This document shows positions 36,966-46,086 of a stretch of 64,000 nucleotides of DNA, piece after piece. The notes beneath the pieces were generated by a model that saw only the letters and a program-made list of their open reading frames with translations, ran no database searches and was not told the origin of the DNA. Where the stretch lies: assembly GCA_937923255.1 (NCBI GenBank), contig CALAIL010000027.1, positions 86,713 through 150,712 on the forward strand. The letters are read 5' to 3'. This DNA is from an uncultured Propionivibrio sp. Lineage in GTDB: Bacteria > Pseudomonadota > Gammaproteobacteria > Burkholderiales > Rhodocyclaceae. Numbering within the stretch: the first letter of the stretch is position 1; each line of letters starts with the position of its first letter. The position numbers were made by a program, and so were the translations under genes.

Positions 36966-38125
36966 GATTCACGTCTCCCGGGCGGCGGCAGGACGCGGCC
37001 GCAGATTTCGGCATAAAGGCGCTCGGTGGCCTCGAGCATGGCGGCGCGGCTGAAATGGCGATGGACGTGTGCGCGGCCGGCGGCGCCGAGCCGATGGGCG
37101 AAATCCGGGTCTGCGGCAAAGCGGCTGAGCCCGGCTGCGATGGCCTCGGTATCTTCCGGCGCGACAAGCAGCCCGGTCTTGCCATCCTCGATCAGTTCGG
37201 GGACGCCGCCAACCCGCGTGGCAATGGTCGGCAGGCCGCAGCCCAGCCCTTGCGTGACGGCCTGCGGCACGCCTTCGGAGCGGGAGGTGAGCAGGGCGCA
37301 GTCTGCGGCGGCGAAAAGATCGGGCACGTCTTCCCGATAGCCGAGAAAGCGCACGGCGCCGGCAAGGCCGAGATCTTGCGCCAGCCGTTCCATGTCGCCG
37401 CGCATCGGCCCGTCGCCAGCAAGCAGCAGCACGGCCTGCGGCGCTGAGGCGCGGAATCTGGCAAAAGCGCGCAAGGCGACTTCGTGACGTTTGACGGACC
37501 GGATGATGCCGACCATCAAAATGACGAAGGCGGCATCGTCGATGCCCAGGTCGCGGCGGATTTCGGCGCGCGTACGCCGGGCGACGAAGGTTTCAAAATC
37601 AATGCCGGTCGGGATGCTGACAACCTGCGCTTCCGGAAACCCGCAGTTGTCGATCAGGTTGCGGCGCATCGTCTCGCCGCAACTGACGACGCGCTGCGCC
37701 ATGAAATGCACGAAGTTGTACCAATGCCGATGCAAGGGCAGGTTCAGGTGCCGCGTGCGCACTAGATGCGCGCCGCCAAGGCGGGCGGCGAACGCCCCGA
37801 CCCAACTGTCGATGCCGCTATGCGTGTTGACGATGTCGATGCGCTCGCGCCGGATAAGGCGCGAAAGCGGCAGAATCGAGTGCAGGTCGAATTTGCCGGA
37901 AAACGGCAGATCAATCGTTTCGATGCCGCACTTCCGTGCCTGCGCGGCCAGCTTTGCCTGTCGCCGGGTGGCCAGAATCAGACGGTGCCCGCGTTCGGCC
38001 ATACCGGTCATTTCAGAGAGAATGCGGCGCTCCTGGCCGCCCCAGCCATCCGACCATTCGGTGTGCAGGATGGTGAAGCGCGCTGGCGGCTGTTTTTCCA
38101 AGGGGTTCGGCAGCATGTCCGTCAT
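36962..38125 (-). CDS. Glycosyltransferase family 4
   Basis: A GT4 glycosyltransferase of 387 residues. FTILHTEWSDGWGGQERRILSEMTGMAERGHR is the acceptor-domain start; VVSIPTGIDFETF, VGIIRSVKRHEVALRAFARFR and LLTSRSEGVPQAVTQGLGCGLPTIATRVGGVPELIEDGKTGLLV form the donor domain. It overlaps msbA (4 bp) and the deacetylase (4 bp). Probably an LPS core or O-chain transferase; the sugar is unknown. Confidence 0.9.
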   Translation of the reverse strand: MTDMLPNPLEKQPPARFTILHTEWSDGWGGQERRILSEMTGMAERGHRLILATRRQAKLAAQARKCGIETIDLPFSGKFDLHSILPLSRLIRRERIDIVNTHSGIDSWVGAFAARLGGAHLVRTRHLNLPLHRHWYNFVHFMAQRVVSCGETMRRNLIDNCGFPEAQVVSIPTGIDFETFVARRTRAEIRRDLGIDDAAFVILMVGIIRSVKRHEVALRAFARFRASAPQAVLLLAGDGPMRGDMERLAQDLGLAGAVRFLGYREDVPDLFAAADCALLTSRSEGVPQAVTQGLGCGLPTIATRVGGVPELIEDGKTGLLVAPEDTEAIAAGLSRFAADPDFAHRLGAAGRAHVHRHFSRAAMLEATERLYAEICGRVLPPPGRRES

Positions 38126-39945
38126 TGCCTTTGCAGGTGCCTGTGCAAGTCGTTGGCGCCGGTTTCTTCTGCCTCGTCGCGGCCGCTTTCTTCCTGCGCG
38201 TACTGGATCTGGTACAAATGCGCATACATGCCGCTCCGGACGATGAGTTCGGCGTGCGTGCCGGTTTCGACGATGCGCCCATGCTGCATAACGACGATCC
38301 GGTCGGCATTTTCGATGGTCGACAGCCTGTGTGCGATGACCAGCGTGGTACGCCCTTGCATGAGGGTATCCAGCGCGTCCTGCACGCGGCGTTCCGATTC
38401 CGAATCGAGTGCCGAGGTCGCTTCGTCAAGAATCAGGATCGGCGCATTTTTCAGGAGGGCGCGGGCAATCGCCAGCCGCTGCCGCTGCCCGCCGGAAAGT
38501 TTGACGCCTTTTTCGCCCACCAGCGTGTCGAAACCTTGCGGCATCGTTTCGATGAATTCGAGCGCGTTTGCGGCTTTGGCGGCGGCGTATATTTCCTCGC
38601 GGCTGGCGTTGCGACGCGCGCCGTAGGCGATATTGGCGGCGACGGTGTCGTTGAACAGGATGACCTCCTGGCTGACCAGCGCGATATGGCTGCGCAGGCT
38701 GTCGATGCGAATGTCGTTGATGTTCTCGCCGTCGACGCGTATCGCGCCCTGGCTGACCGGATAAAAGCGCGGCAGCAAATTGGCGATCGTCGTTTTGCCG
38801 CTGCCCGACGGGCCGACCAGCGCCACGCATTCGCCGGGCTGCGTGGTAAAACTTACGCCCTTGAGCGCCTCGTCCGTGGCGCCCGGATAGGTGAAATGCA
38901 CCGAATCGAATTCGATTTTCCCTTGGATATTCTCCAGTTCGATCGTGCCCTGATCGGGTTCGGGCTGCTCATCGATCACGGTAAAAACGCTTTCGGCCGC
39001 GGCCAGCCCGCGCTGAATCGTTGCGTTGATGTCGGTAAGCCGCCTGAGCGGCGCCAGCAGCATCAGCATCGCCGTGATGAAGGAGACGAAACCGCCGACC
39101 GTCGTTTGGTCGTTGGCGGCCTGCCGCAAGGCGACGGCCATGATGATGGCCAGCGCCACGGCGGCGAAAAATTGCACGATGGGGCTTTGCGCGGCAGCGG
39201 CGATGGTGGCGCGCATTGCCAGCCGACGCTGTAGCTGTACCGTGCTGACAAACCGTTCGCGCTCGTAATCCTGCCCGCCGAAAATCTTGACGATTTTGTG
39301 CCCTTCGATCGACTCTTGCAGAACCTGCGTGATGACGCCTTGTGATTCCTGAATGCCGCGCGAGATGCGTCGCAGCCGTCCGCTGAAGGCGCGTACCGCA
39401 ATGGCGATGAACGGAAAGGTGGCGATGGCGACCAGCGTCAGCTTCCAGTTGAGATAGACCAGCCAGCACAGCAGGCCAAAAACCGACAGGCTGTCCTTGA
39501 CCAGTGTGGTCAGCGCGCCGGTCGCCGCGCCGGTGACGCCGCTGACATCGTAGGTGACGCGCGACATAAGGCGTCCGGACGTATGATCGCTGAAATAATG
39601 GGCCGGCAACCTGATGATGCGCTCGAACATCGCCTCGCGCAGCTCGGAGACGACGTTATTTGACACCCAGCTCATGGCGTAGTCGCCAACGAAGCCGAGC
39701 AAGGCGCGAATGATGAAAAAAACGAGAATGCCCAGCGGATAGAGCAGCCAGTCGAGGCGGCCGGTCGCGCCGGAAAAGCCGCGGTCGAGCAGGCTCTTCA
39801 TAACTGCCGGAAACACCGGCTCGACAATCGAGGAAATCCCCATGCAGACAATTGCCGCGACGAAAGCAAACCAATAGGGGCGGACGTAGCCGAGCAGGCG
39901 GAGATAAAGGCGGCGGCTATCAAGCGGCGTAGCGGTGTCTGACAT
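38122..39945 (-). CDS. msbA: Lipid A export ATP-binding/permease MsbA
   Basis: An ABC half-transporter of 607 residues. The N-terminal membrane domain has six helices (about 15-310), and the C-terminal nucleotide-binding domain holds Walker A GPSGSGKTT, the signature LSGGQRQRLAIARALL, and Walker B ILILDEATSALDSESE. This matches MsbA, which flips lipid A-core across the inner membrane. The start at 39945 (MSDTATPLD) is chosen because the upstream residues are unconserved; the ribosome-binding site is weak. As first gene of the coupled series, it links lipid A export to core assembly. Confidence 0.93.
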   Translation of the reverse strand: MSDTATPLDSRRLYLRLLGYVRPYWFAFVAAIVCMGISSIVEPVFPAVMKSLLDRGFSGATGRLDWLLYPLGILVFFIIRALLGFVGDYAMSWVSNNVVSELREAMFERIIRLPAHYFSDHTSGRLMSRVTYDVSGVTGAATGALTTLVKDSLSVFGLLCWLVYLNWKLTLVAIATFPFIAIAVRAFSGRLRRISRGIQESQGVITQVLQESIEGHKIVKIFGGQDYERERFVSTVQLQRRLAMRATIAAAAQSPIVQFFAAVALAIIMAVALRQAANDQTTVGGFVSFITAMLMLLAPLRRLTDINATIQRGLAAAESVFTVIDEQPEPDQGTIELENIQGKIEFDSVHFTYPGATDEALKGVSFTTQPGECVALVGPSGSGKTTIANLLPRFYPVSQGAIRVDGENINDIRIDSLRSHIALVSQEVILFNDTVAANIAYGARRNASREEIYAAAKAANALEFIETMPQGFDTLVGEKGVKLSGGQRQRLAIARALLKNAPILILDEATSALDSESERRVQDALDTLMQGRTTLVIAHRLSTIENADRIVVMQHGRIVETGTHAELIVRSGMYAHLYQIQYAQEESGRDEAEETGANDLHRHLQRQ

Positions 39946-40316
39946 GTGGGAAACGAAGCGCAATCCAAACAATCGAGAAAATGGGGATGTCGATCAGCCG
40001 TAGCGACAAGGTTCGGCCGGGCGCCCCCGACAATTTGCACCTGCCCGCTCCGGTGCGAAGTCAGTCCCCGGCGCCTGCCTCGCCGATGCGGGCGCTGGCC
40101 CGGCCTGTGCCTGACGCTTCTGCCTGACATGGCTGCGTCCTGCGGCGGATACGCGCGGATTATACCCGGCCGCGCCGATTTACGGCTGACCGCGCCGCCT
40201 TAAACCGGAAGCCTGTTACCGGATGCACGCTGCCATAACGCGAAAAGGAAAATGGCATTTGCCGGTGACGGATGTTAGGCTTACCGCCTGAATCATTTTG
40301 GAGCGGATTTTTTGCC

Positions 40317-41096
40317 ATGCAGCCCGTCACGCCCCCACGCACACCGCCGCTTAGCGTGGCGATCATCACCCAAGACGAGGCATCGAACATCGTGCCCTGT
40401 TTAGACAGCGTCGCCGGGCTGAGCGACGACATCGTCGCGCTCGATTCGGGCAGCGTCGATGGCACGCAGGCGCTGTGCGCGGCGCGCGGCGTGCGCGTGT
40501 ATGAAGAAGCCTGGCGCGGTTTTGGCAAAACCAAGCAGCGCGCCGTCGAACTGGCCCGCCACGACTGGGTGCTGTGTCTGGACGCCGACGAGCGCCTGAC
40601 GCCCGAACTGGCCGCAAGCATCCGCCAGGCGCTCGCTGCGCCGCAGTTTTCCGCCTATCGCTTCGCCCGTGCCAACAAGTTCCTCGGCCGTTACCTGCGC
40701 CACGGCGAAGGCTATCCCGACTGGAATCTGCGCCTCTTCGACCGGCGGCGCGCCCGCTGGTCGGACGACGAAGTGCACGAAAAAGTCCTGTGCGATGAGC
40801 CTGTCGGCACCTTGGCCGGCGACCTGCTGCACGACTCGGCCGAATCGCTGGAAAACTACCTGAACAAACAGAACCGTTACACCTCGCTGGGCGCAGGCAT
40901 GGCCGACCCCGCGCAGGGCGTACCGGCGCTGCGGCTGGTCGTCTCGCCGCTCGTGCGCTTCGTCAAGTTCTATTTTTTGCGCGGCGGCTTCCGCGACGGG
41001 CTGCCGGGGCTGGTGCATATCGCCATCGGCTGCTTCAACAGCTTCATGAAATACGCCAAGATCGTCGAACGGCAACAGCGGGCGCGGCGGGATTAA
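40317..41096 (+). CDS. Glycosyltransferase family 2, WaaE/KdtX-like
   Basis: A GT-A glycosyltransferase of 259 residues. PPLSVAIITQDEASNIVPCLDSVAGLSDDIVALDSGSVDGT and CLDADERLTPELAASIRQAL contain the DXD-type and acceptor-binding features of WaaE/KdtX enzymes, which add glucose to the LPS inner core. An ATG at 40272 is in frame but gives an unconserved leader. It is divergent from msbA; the 371-bp gap between them (39946-40316) shows no gene or clear signal. Confidence 0.88.
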   Translation: MQPVTPPRTPPLSVAIITQDEASNIVPCLDSVAGLSDDIVALDSGSVDGTQALCAARGVRVYEEAWRGFGKTKQRAVELARHDWVLCLDADERLTPELAASIRQALAAPQFSAYRFARANKFLGRYLRHGEGYPDWNLRLFDRRRARWSDDEVHEKVLCDEPVGTLAGDLLHDSAESLENYLNKQNRYTSLGAGMADPAQGVPALRLVVSPLVRFVKFYFLRGGFRDGLPGLVHIAIGCFNSFMKYAKIVERQQRARRD

Positions 41097-41224
41097 GGGA
41101 TTACAGAGATTCAGCGCCAGGCCGGCGACAACGGCGCATGGGCGCCTGCCCTGGGAAGCATCAGAAATACTTGCACTTGCCGCAACGCTGGCCGGTGCCC
41201 GCCGCGCTATCGAAAACCCCTTGA

Positions 41225-41440
41225 TATTCAATGCCCTGTAGCCCTAGTGAACAGGGCGTTTGTGGGCAGGCGCCGCGGCAACCCGCGTAAACACTGGGCT
41301 ACAGGGCAGCGGGCGCTAGGATGCCCTATTCATGCGGGTTTTGGAGGCGTATGGCTGGAAACGCGCTATTCATAAGCCTTTCAGGGCGCCCTTCGCGGAA
41401 AGGCCGTAAATACAAGGGCTTCCGGGCAGCACCGCTTGCA
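41225..41440. repeat. Intergenic repeat cluster E1
   Basis: Non-coding member of the repeat family, mainly in inverse orientation to cluster A. Modules are GTAAACACTGGGCTACAGGGCAG, GCCCTATTCATGCGGGTTTT, TATGGCTGGAAAC and GCGGAAAGGCCGTAAATAC followed by GGGCTTCCGGGCAG. The stretch 41254-41430 is repeated at 41799-41975. Confidence 0.85.
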
Positions 41441-41544
41441 AAGCCGACCAGAAGAGCGCAGCCGAAACATCTGAACAGCCCCGGCCGCTATGCCTGAACG
41501 GTGCGGGTTCGGCGCGCCTGTGCCCATCCGCCTGCTCGCCGGTC

Positions 41545-41690
41545 GCTTTCTCTCTCTGATGGAGAAAGCTGGGATGGGAGAAAGGCTAGGATGCTGGGAA
41601 GGCTGGGATGCGGTGAAAGGTCGGGATGCGAGAGAAGAACAGGATGGGAGAAGGTCGGGGCAGCTTGAATTACCCGCTGCGTCTGGTCAT
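41545..41690. repeat. Imperfect GGCTGGGATG repeats
   Basis: Four or five loosely spaced copies of a GGGATGxGxGAAAGG-type motif (GCTGGGATGGGAGAAAGG, GCTAGGATGC, GCTGGGATGCGGTGAAAGG, TCGGGATGCGAGAG). They lie between repeat clusters E1 and E2. I see no gene in 41097-42028. Confidence 0.6.
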
Positions 41691-41759
41691 CCCCTCCATC
41701 CTCACACTGCCTTCTCCACCCCGCGGGAGCGGGAACATTCGCCCGCCTTTCGTTGATTG

Positions 41760-41990
41760 CAATTCGAAAAACGCCCTGCTCGCAAGCCCGTGTATTTAGG
41801 GCGTTTGCGGGCAGCCGCCGCGGTAACCCGCGTAAACACTGGGCTGCAGGGCAGGGGGCGCTGGAATGCCCTATTTATGCGGGTCTTGGAGGGGTATGGC
41901 TGGAAACCCGCTATTCACAGTCCTTTCAGGACATCCTTCGCGGAAAGACCGTAAATACGCGGGCTTCCGGGCAGCGCTGGCGGCCAAGTC
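41760..41990. repeat. Intergenic repeat cluster E2
   Basis: Second copy of the block in cluster E1, about 85% identical by eye, with GTAAACACTGGGCTGCAGGGCAG, GCCCTATTTATGCGGGTCTT, TATGGCTGGAAAC and CGTAAATACGCGGGCTTCC. It ends 40 bp from the 3' end of the second lpxL-type gene. Confidence 0.85.
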
Positions 41991-42028
41991 CATCGGGAGC
42001 GGGACGGCCGGAGCGCCCGCACCGTTGC

Positions 42029-42916
42029 TCAGTAGAGGCTCGCTTCGCCTTCCGGGCGCGTTTTGAAGCGGCGGTGCACCCAGTAGTATTGCTCGGGCAT
42101 GGTGCGGATTTGCGCTTCGATCATCTGGTTCATGCGCTGCGTGTCGGCTTCGACGTCGTTGCTGGGGAAGTCCGGCCAGGGGTCGCCGATCTCGAGGACG
42201 TAGCCCTGGTTGCCGGGCAGGCGGCGGGTGATCGTGAAAAGCACGCGCGCTTTGGCGGCGCGCGCCAGGCGGGAGAGGCCGGTAATCGTGGCGGTCTGGA
42301 TGCCGAAGAAGGGGACAAAAATCGAGTCGCGGCGGCCAAAGTCCATGTCCGGCAAGTAGTAAAACGGCCGCCCGGCGCGCATGGCTTTGATGGTGGCCAG
42401 CGCGCCGTCCTGCCGGGAAAGCAGCATCTGGTCGCGGAAGCGTTTGCGGCCGCGGTAGAGCAGCGCGTCGAAGACGGGATTTTTTTGCGCGGAGTAGATG
42501 CTCAGCGCGTCAAAGCGCATGGCGAGCGCGACGCCACCGGCATCCAGACCGACGAAGTGCGGCGCCAGCATGATGACGGGCTGCCCGGCATCGAGCAGGG
42601 CGCGGATTTTTTCCTCGCCGTCGACGCGGATCAGGCGGTTTAGGCGTGCGGGGCGGCTCCACCAGAGCAGGCTGCGCTCGAACAGGCTTTGACCGAGCAC
42701 GCGGAAATGCGCTTTGATGAGCGCTTTTCTGGCGGCATCGTCGAGTTCGGGGAAACACAGCGCCAGATTGGTTTGCGCGATGCGCCGCCGTTGTGCGCCG
42801 AGCAGGAAAAAGAGCCGGCCTACGCCGTTGCCCATGGCCGCCAGCAGCGGCTGCGGCAGGAAGTGCAGCAGCCAGAGCAGGGTGACGGCAAGCTGGCTCA
42901 GAAGTCGTTTAAGCAT
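42029..42916 (-). CDS. LpxL/HtrB-type lipid A acyltransferase (copy 2)
   Basis: A 295-residue lauroyl/myristoyl acyltransferase. After an N-terminal hydrophobic helix (MLKRLLSQLAVTLLWLLHFLPQPLLAAMG), the HX4D motif is at residues 120-125 (APHFVGLD); YLPDMDFGRRDSIFVPFFGI and PEQYYWVHRRFKTRPEGE are the family C-terminal signatures. The pattern is closer to classic LpxL than is copy 1 at 22420. In relatives the two genes are commonly adjacent next to metK; here 18.7 kb of polysaccharide genes lie between them. The dapF gene often found next is absent. Confidence 0.94.
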   Translation of the reverse strand: MLKRLLSQLAVTLLWLLHFLPQPLLAAMGNGVGRLFFLLGAQRRRIAQTNLALCFPELDDAARKALIKAHFRVLGQSLFERSLLWWSRPARLNRLIRVDGEEKIRALLDAGQPVIMLAPHFVGLDAGGVALAMRFDALSIYSAQKNPVFDALLYRGRKRFRDQMLLSRQDGALATIKAMRAGRPFYYLPDMDFGRRDSIFVPFFGIQTATITGLSRLARAAKARVLFTITRRLPGNQGYVLEIGDPWPDFPSNDVEADTQRMNQMIEAQIRTMPEQYYWVHRRFKTRPEGEASLY

Positions 42917-43050
42917 GGTTGCTGGAAGGTTCGTTTTCTGGATTCCGGACGGTGCTTCAATTGGCACGGAAGGCGGCCTGAATGGCCGGAAGCGGCGCAC
43001 AATTTTATAATGATCGAAACCGGTACCGTTTTCAATGGAGAAATCAAGCC

Positions 43051-43710
43051 ATGAAGTCCCAGGAGGTCTTGAGTTATTTGCAGGAAAACCCGCAGTTTTT
43101 TGAGGAACATGCCGAACTGCTGTCGCATATTCCCATTCCACATCCACATGGCGGACGGATGATTTCCATCACCGAACGGCAGATGGTGAGCCTGCGCGAA
43201 AAGAACCGCAAGCTGGAAAATAAACTGGGCGAATTGCTGCGCTTTGGTGAGGATAATGACGCGCTCAGTGACAAGGTGCATCGACTGGCCGTGGCGATGA
43301 TTTCGGCGGCGACGCTGCAAGCGGTGCTGCATTCGCTTAATTTTTATCTGCGCGATGATTTTGGCGTGCCGTATTTTGCCTTGTGCTTTTGGGAGCGCCC
43401 CGACGCTATTGCCGAAGTGCCGGACTTTGTCGGTGTTAATCGCGCGCTGCGGTCGTTTGCCGAGACGCTGACACAGCCTTATTGCGGCGCGGCGCCTGCG
43501 CATGATGCGGCGGTGTGGTTTGGCGAAAAGGCGCCGGAAGTTCGCTCGCAGGCGTTGGTTACGCTGCGTTCAGGCGGTGGCGCGATCGCCTTGCTGGCGC
43601 TCGGCAGTAAAGAGGGCGACCATTTTTACGAAGATATGGGAACGCTCTATCTCGAACGGATTGGCGAAATGCTCTCGGCGGCGCTGGTTCGTGTGCAGCG
43701 CTTTGTCTAG
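43051..43710 (+). CDS. DUF484 family protein
   Basis: A 219-residue DUF484 protein. The start MKSQEVLSYLQENPQFFEEHAELLSHIPIPHPHGGRMISITERQ is the family hallmark, followed by a coiled-coil helix (REKNRKLENKLGELLRFGEDND) and a GAF-like domain (about 80-215). Function is unknown; the gene almost always precedes xerC, as here. The start at 43051 has GGAG 10 bases upstream. It overlaps the possible upstream starts of xerC, so the two are likely coupled. Confidence 0.92.
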   Translation: MKSQEVLSYLQENPQFFEEHAELLSHIPIPHPHGGRMISITERQMVSLREKNRKLENKLGELLRFGEDNDALSDKVHRLAVAMISAATLQAVLHSLNFYLRDDFGVPYFALCFWERPDAIAEVPDFVGVNRALRSFAETLTQPYCGAAPAHDAAVWFGEKAPEVRSQALVTLRSGGGAIALLALGSKEGDHFYEDMGTLYLERIGEMLSAALVRVQRFV

Positions 43711-43750
43711 AGGGGCGGCCACGGCAGACGAGGCAGCCGCAGGCAAGACT

Positions 43751-44809
43751 GTGACCACATCCGACGCCGGCACGAATACGAGTCGCCCGGATAAAGCCAG
43801 CGGGGAGAGGCTGGTCGAAGCCTATCTCGATGAATTGGCGCAGCAGCGCCGGCAGTCGCCGCTGACGGTGGCTAGCTATCGGCGCGACCTGGAGGTGTTG
43901 TCCCGCCTGCATGCCGATCTTGTCCAATCATCGGGCGGTTTGCTGGCCTTGCAGGCGCATCATATCCGGCGCTTTGCGGTGCAGCTGCACGCACGCGGAC
44001 TGTCCGGCCGCTCGCTGGCGCGCACTCTGTCGGCCTGGCGCGGCTTCTATCGCTGGCTGGGGCGGCGCGGCGAGATTTCCGCCAATCCGGTCGATGGCGT
44101 GCGTGCGCCAAAAAGCGATAGAGGGTTGCCCAAGGCGTTGTCGACGGACGAGGCGAGCCGATTATTGGCGCGCAAGGTCGATACGCTGCTGGAAATCCGT
44201 GATCAGGCGATGTTTGAGCTGTGCTATTCATCCGGTTTGCGCCTCTCCGAGCTGGCGGCGCTGGATATGGACGGGGTGCCCGATCTGTTGGCGGGAGAAG
44301 TCCGGGTGCTGGGCAAACGTCGCAAGGAGCGGCTGGTGCCGGTCGGGCGTTTTGCGCGCGAGGCGGTGAGCCGCTGGGTGCAGCAGCGCAGCCAGTTGGC
44401 GCGCCCCGGAGAAACGGCTTTGTTCGTCAGCCGGCGCGGCGGGCGTATCAGCATGCGGATGATCGAGATTTGCCTGCAACGCCTGGCAGTCAAACAGGGA
44501 ATGCCGGTCGGTGTGCATCCGCATATGTTGCGGCATTCCTTTGCAACGCATATTTTGCAGTCTTCGGGCGATTTGCGCGCCGTGCAGGAGATGCTCGGCC
44601 ACGCCAGCATTGCCTCGACGCAGGTGTACACGCATCTTGATTTTCAGTATCTCTCCAGGGTCTACGATGACACACATCCGCGCGCTAAACGGGATGGCGT
44701 GAGGGGTGAAATGCAGGATAAAGCGCAGGATGCGGCGCAAGACGGTCAACGGGGCGCCAAACAGTGCGGCGCGCAAGATGATAGCGGTGCAAAATTCAAT
44801 TTGCCCTGA
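43751..44809 (+). CDS. xerC: Site-specific tyrosine recombinase XerC
   Basis: XerC, about 352 residues. It resolves chromosome dimers at dif with XerD. The catalytic residues are visible: Arg164 in SGLRLSE, His and Arg in HPHMLRHSFATHILQ, His in GHASIASTQ, and the nucleophile Tyr293 in QVYTHLDFQ. The GTG at 43751 is the most plausible start; GTG 43691 would overlap DUF484. The C-terminus continues about 45 residues past the usual end in a low-complexity Gln/Asp/Ala tail (DKAQDAAQDGQRGAKQ), longer than the usual 300-residue family length. Confidence 0.93.
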   Translation: MTTSDAGTNTSRPDKASGERLVEAYLDELAQQRRQSPLTVASYRRDLEVLSRLHADLVQSSGGLLALQAHHIRRFAVQLHARGLSGRSLARTLSAWRGFYRWLGRRGEISANPVDGVRAPKSDRGLPKALSTDEASRLLARKVDTLLEIRDQAMFELCYSSGLRLSELAALDMDGVPDLLAGEVRVLGKRRKERLVPVGRFAREAVSRWVQQRSQLARPGETALFVSRRGGRISMRMIEICLQRLAVKQGMPVGVHPHMLRHSFATHILQSSGDLRAVQEMLGHASIASTQVYTHLDFQYLSRVYDDTHPRAKRDGVRGEMQDKAQDAAQDGQRGAKQCGAQDDSGAKFNLP

Positions 44810-44908
44810 TGGCGGGCTTATGCTAAAAATAAAGCCGCGATTGCTCTGCCTTGAGGGGCCCGGGCTGTAGGGGCCAGGCTGTACAACACAAGAACTTTCG
44901 ACGGAATT

Positions 44909-46069
44909 ATGATTTTTTCCCTTTTCAAGAAGTCATCAAAAACAACAGCTTCGGAAGCTGCCACTCAGAACGGGGAAGCGCAAAATCCGGATGCTGACAA
45001 TGCGGATGTAGAAAATTCCCGTTTTTCGGATTTTTCTCCCAATGAAAGCCAGGGAAGCATCATTGTCGAAGAAGATAGCTCCCATGCCGATGCGGATGCC
45101 GAAGAGGCGGCGATGCTGTACGCCAACCGCCAGAACGACGAGGCGCGAAGCGTACTTGAAGAGGCTGTCCGGCATCGTAGACGTGAGGCTGGCGAATGGC
45201 TGTGGCGAATGCTGTTCGATCTGTACCGGATTATTGGCGACCACAAGGCGTTTGACGCGATGGGCATCGAATATGCGAAAGCCTTTGAAAAATCGCCCCC
45301 CGTCTGGCATGGAGAAACCGGCAGCCAGTCGAAGTCATCGGCGCTTGTCGGCGGCATGAACTTCAACGGCGATCTGGTGGGATCAAACAAACCTGCATTT
45401 GCATCGATCCGTCAGACGCTGGAAAAAAGGAAGCGTCTGCGTATCGATTTTTCGCGGACGCGACAGGCCGATGCGGCAGGTTGCGCCAGCCTGCTGGCGC
45501 TGATCCAGGATGCCCGGCAGAAGCAGAAAGAGATCGATTTACTGGGCGTGGATCCGTTGGCGAACCTCTTGCAGGCGCGGCTTGTTCCCGGCGAAGCGAA
45601 AGAGCAGGAATCCTGGCTTTTGTTTCTTGAGCTATGTCAGCGGCAGGGAAAACAGGAGCTCTTTGAAAACACCGCAATCGACTACGCCGTGACCTTTGAG
45701 TTGTCGCCGCCTTCATGGGACGAAACACGCGTTGCCGCGTCCAGGCGCCCCGCAGAGACTGCCGAGGACGAGGATAAAAATGTCGAGCAGGAAACGCAGA
45801 CCAATGCCTATGTGCTGGAAGGCGATGTGCGCGGCGTGCGTTTTGACGACTTCGGTGAATTTGCCGAGGCGCATGAGAATATTGTGATCGACTGTACCCG
45901 CCTGGTCTGCATGGATTTTGTCAGCGCCGGCGTGCTGGCGAATATCTTGGCGGGACTCAAGCGCCAGGGGAGGCCGGTCGTGCTGTATCAGCCTAACTAT
46001 ATGGTTGCCGGCCTGTTTCGCGTGCTTGGCCTGAATGCCTCGGCGCGAATGATTTTGCCTAAACCCTGA
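44909..46069 (+). CDS. STAS-domain protein in the hslVU operon
   Basis: A 386-residue protein of unknown function. The acidic, low-complexity N-terminal third (about 1-75) is followed by an alpha-helical repeat-like region and an internal STAS-like segment ([25 protein letters not shown] near 195-220), and a second STAS domain at about 300-386 ([49 protein letters not shown]). STAS domains bind nucleotides or partners in regulatory modules. It lies 17 bp before hslV, a conserved betaproteobacterial arrangement, so it may report on the protease, but nothing shows this. Confidence 0.8.
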   Translation: MIFSLFKKSSKTTASEAATQNGEAQNPDADNADVENSRFSDFSPNESQGSIIVEEDSSHADADAEEAAMLYANRQNDEARSVLEEAVRHRRREAGEWLWRMLFDLYRIIGDHKAFDAMGIEYAKAFEKSPPVWHGETGSQSKSSALVGGMNFNGDLVGSNKPAFASIRQTLEKRKRLRIDFSRTRQADAAGCASLLALIQDARQKQKEIDLLGVDPLANLLQARLVPGEAKEQESWLLFLELCQRQGKQELFENTAIDYAVTFELSPPSWDETRVAASRRPAETAEDEDKNVEQETQTNAYVLEGDVRGVRFDDFGEFAEAHENIVIDCTRLVCMDFVSAGVLANILAGLKRQGRPVVLYQPNYMVAGLFRVLGLNASARMILPKP

Positions 46070-46086
46070 CTGATTTCGAGCCTGTC

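Noticed and set aside
41490..42643. Frames in the gap before, and opposite to, the second lpxL gene
   Set aside because: They consist of repeat modules and antisense sequence without domain or start signals.
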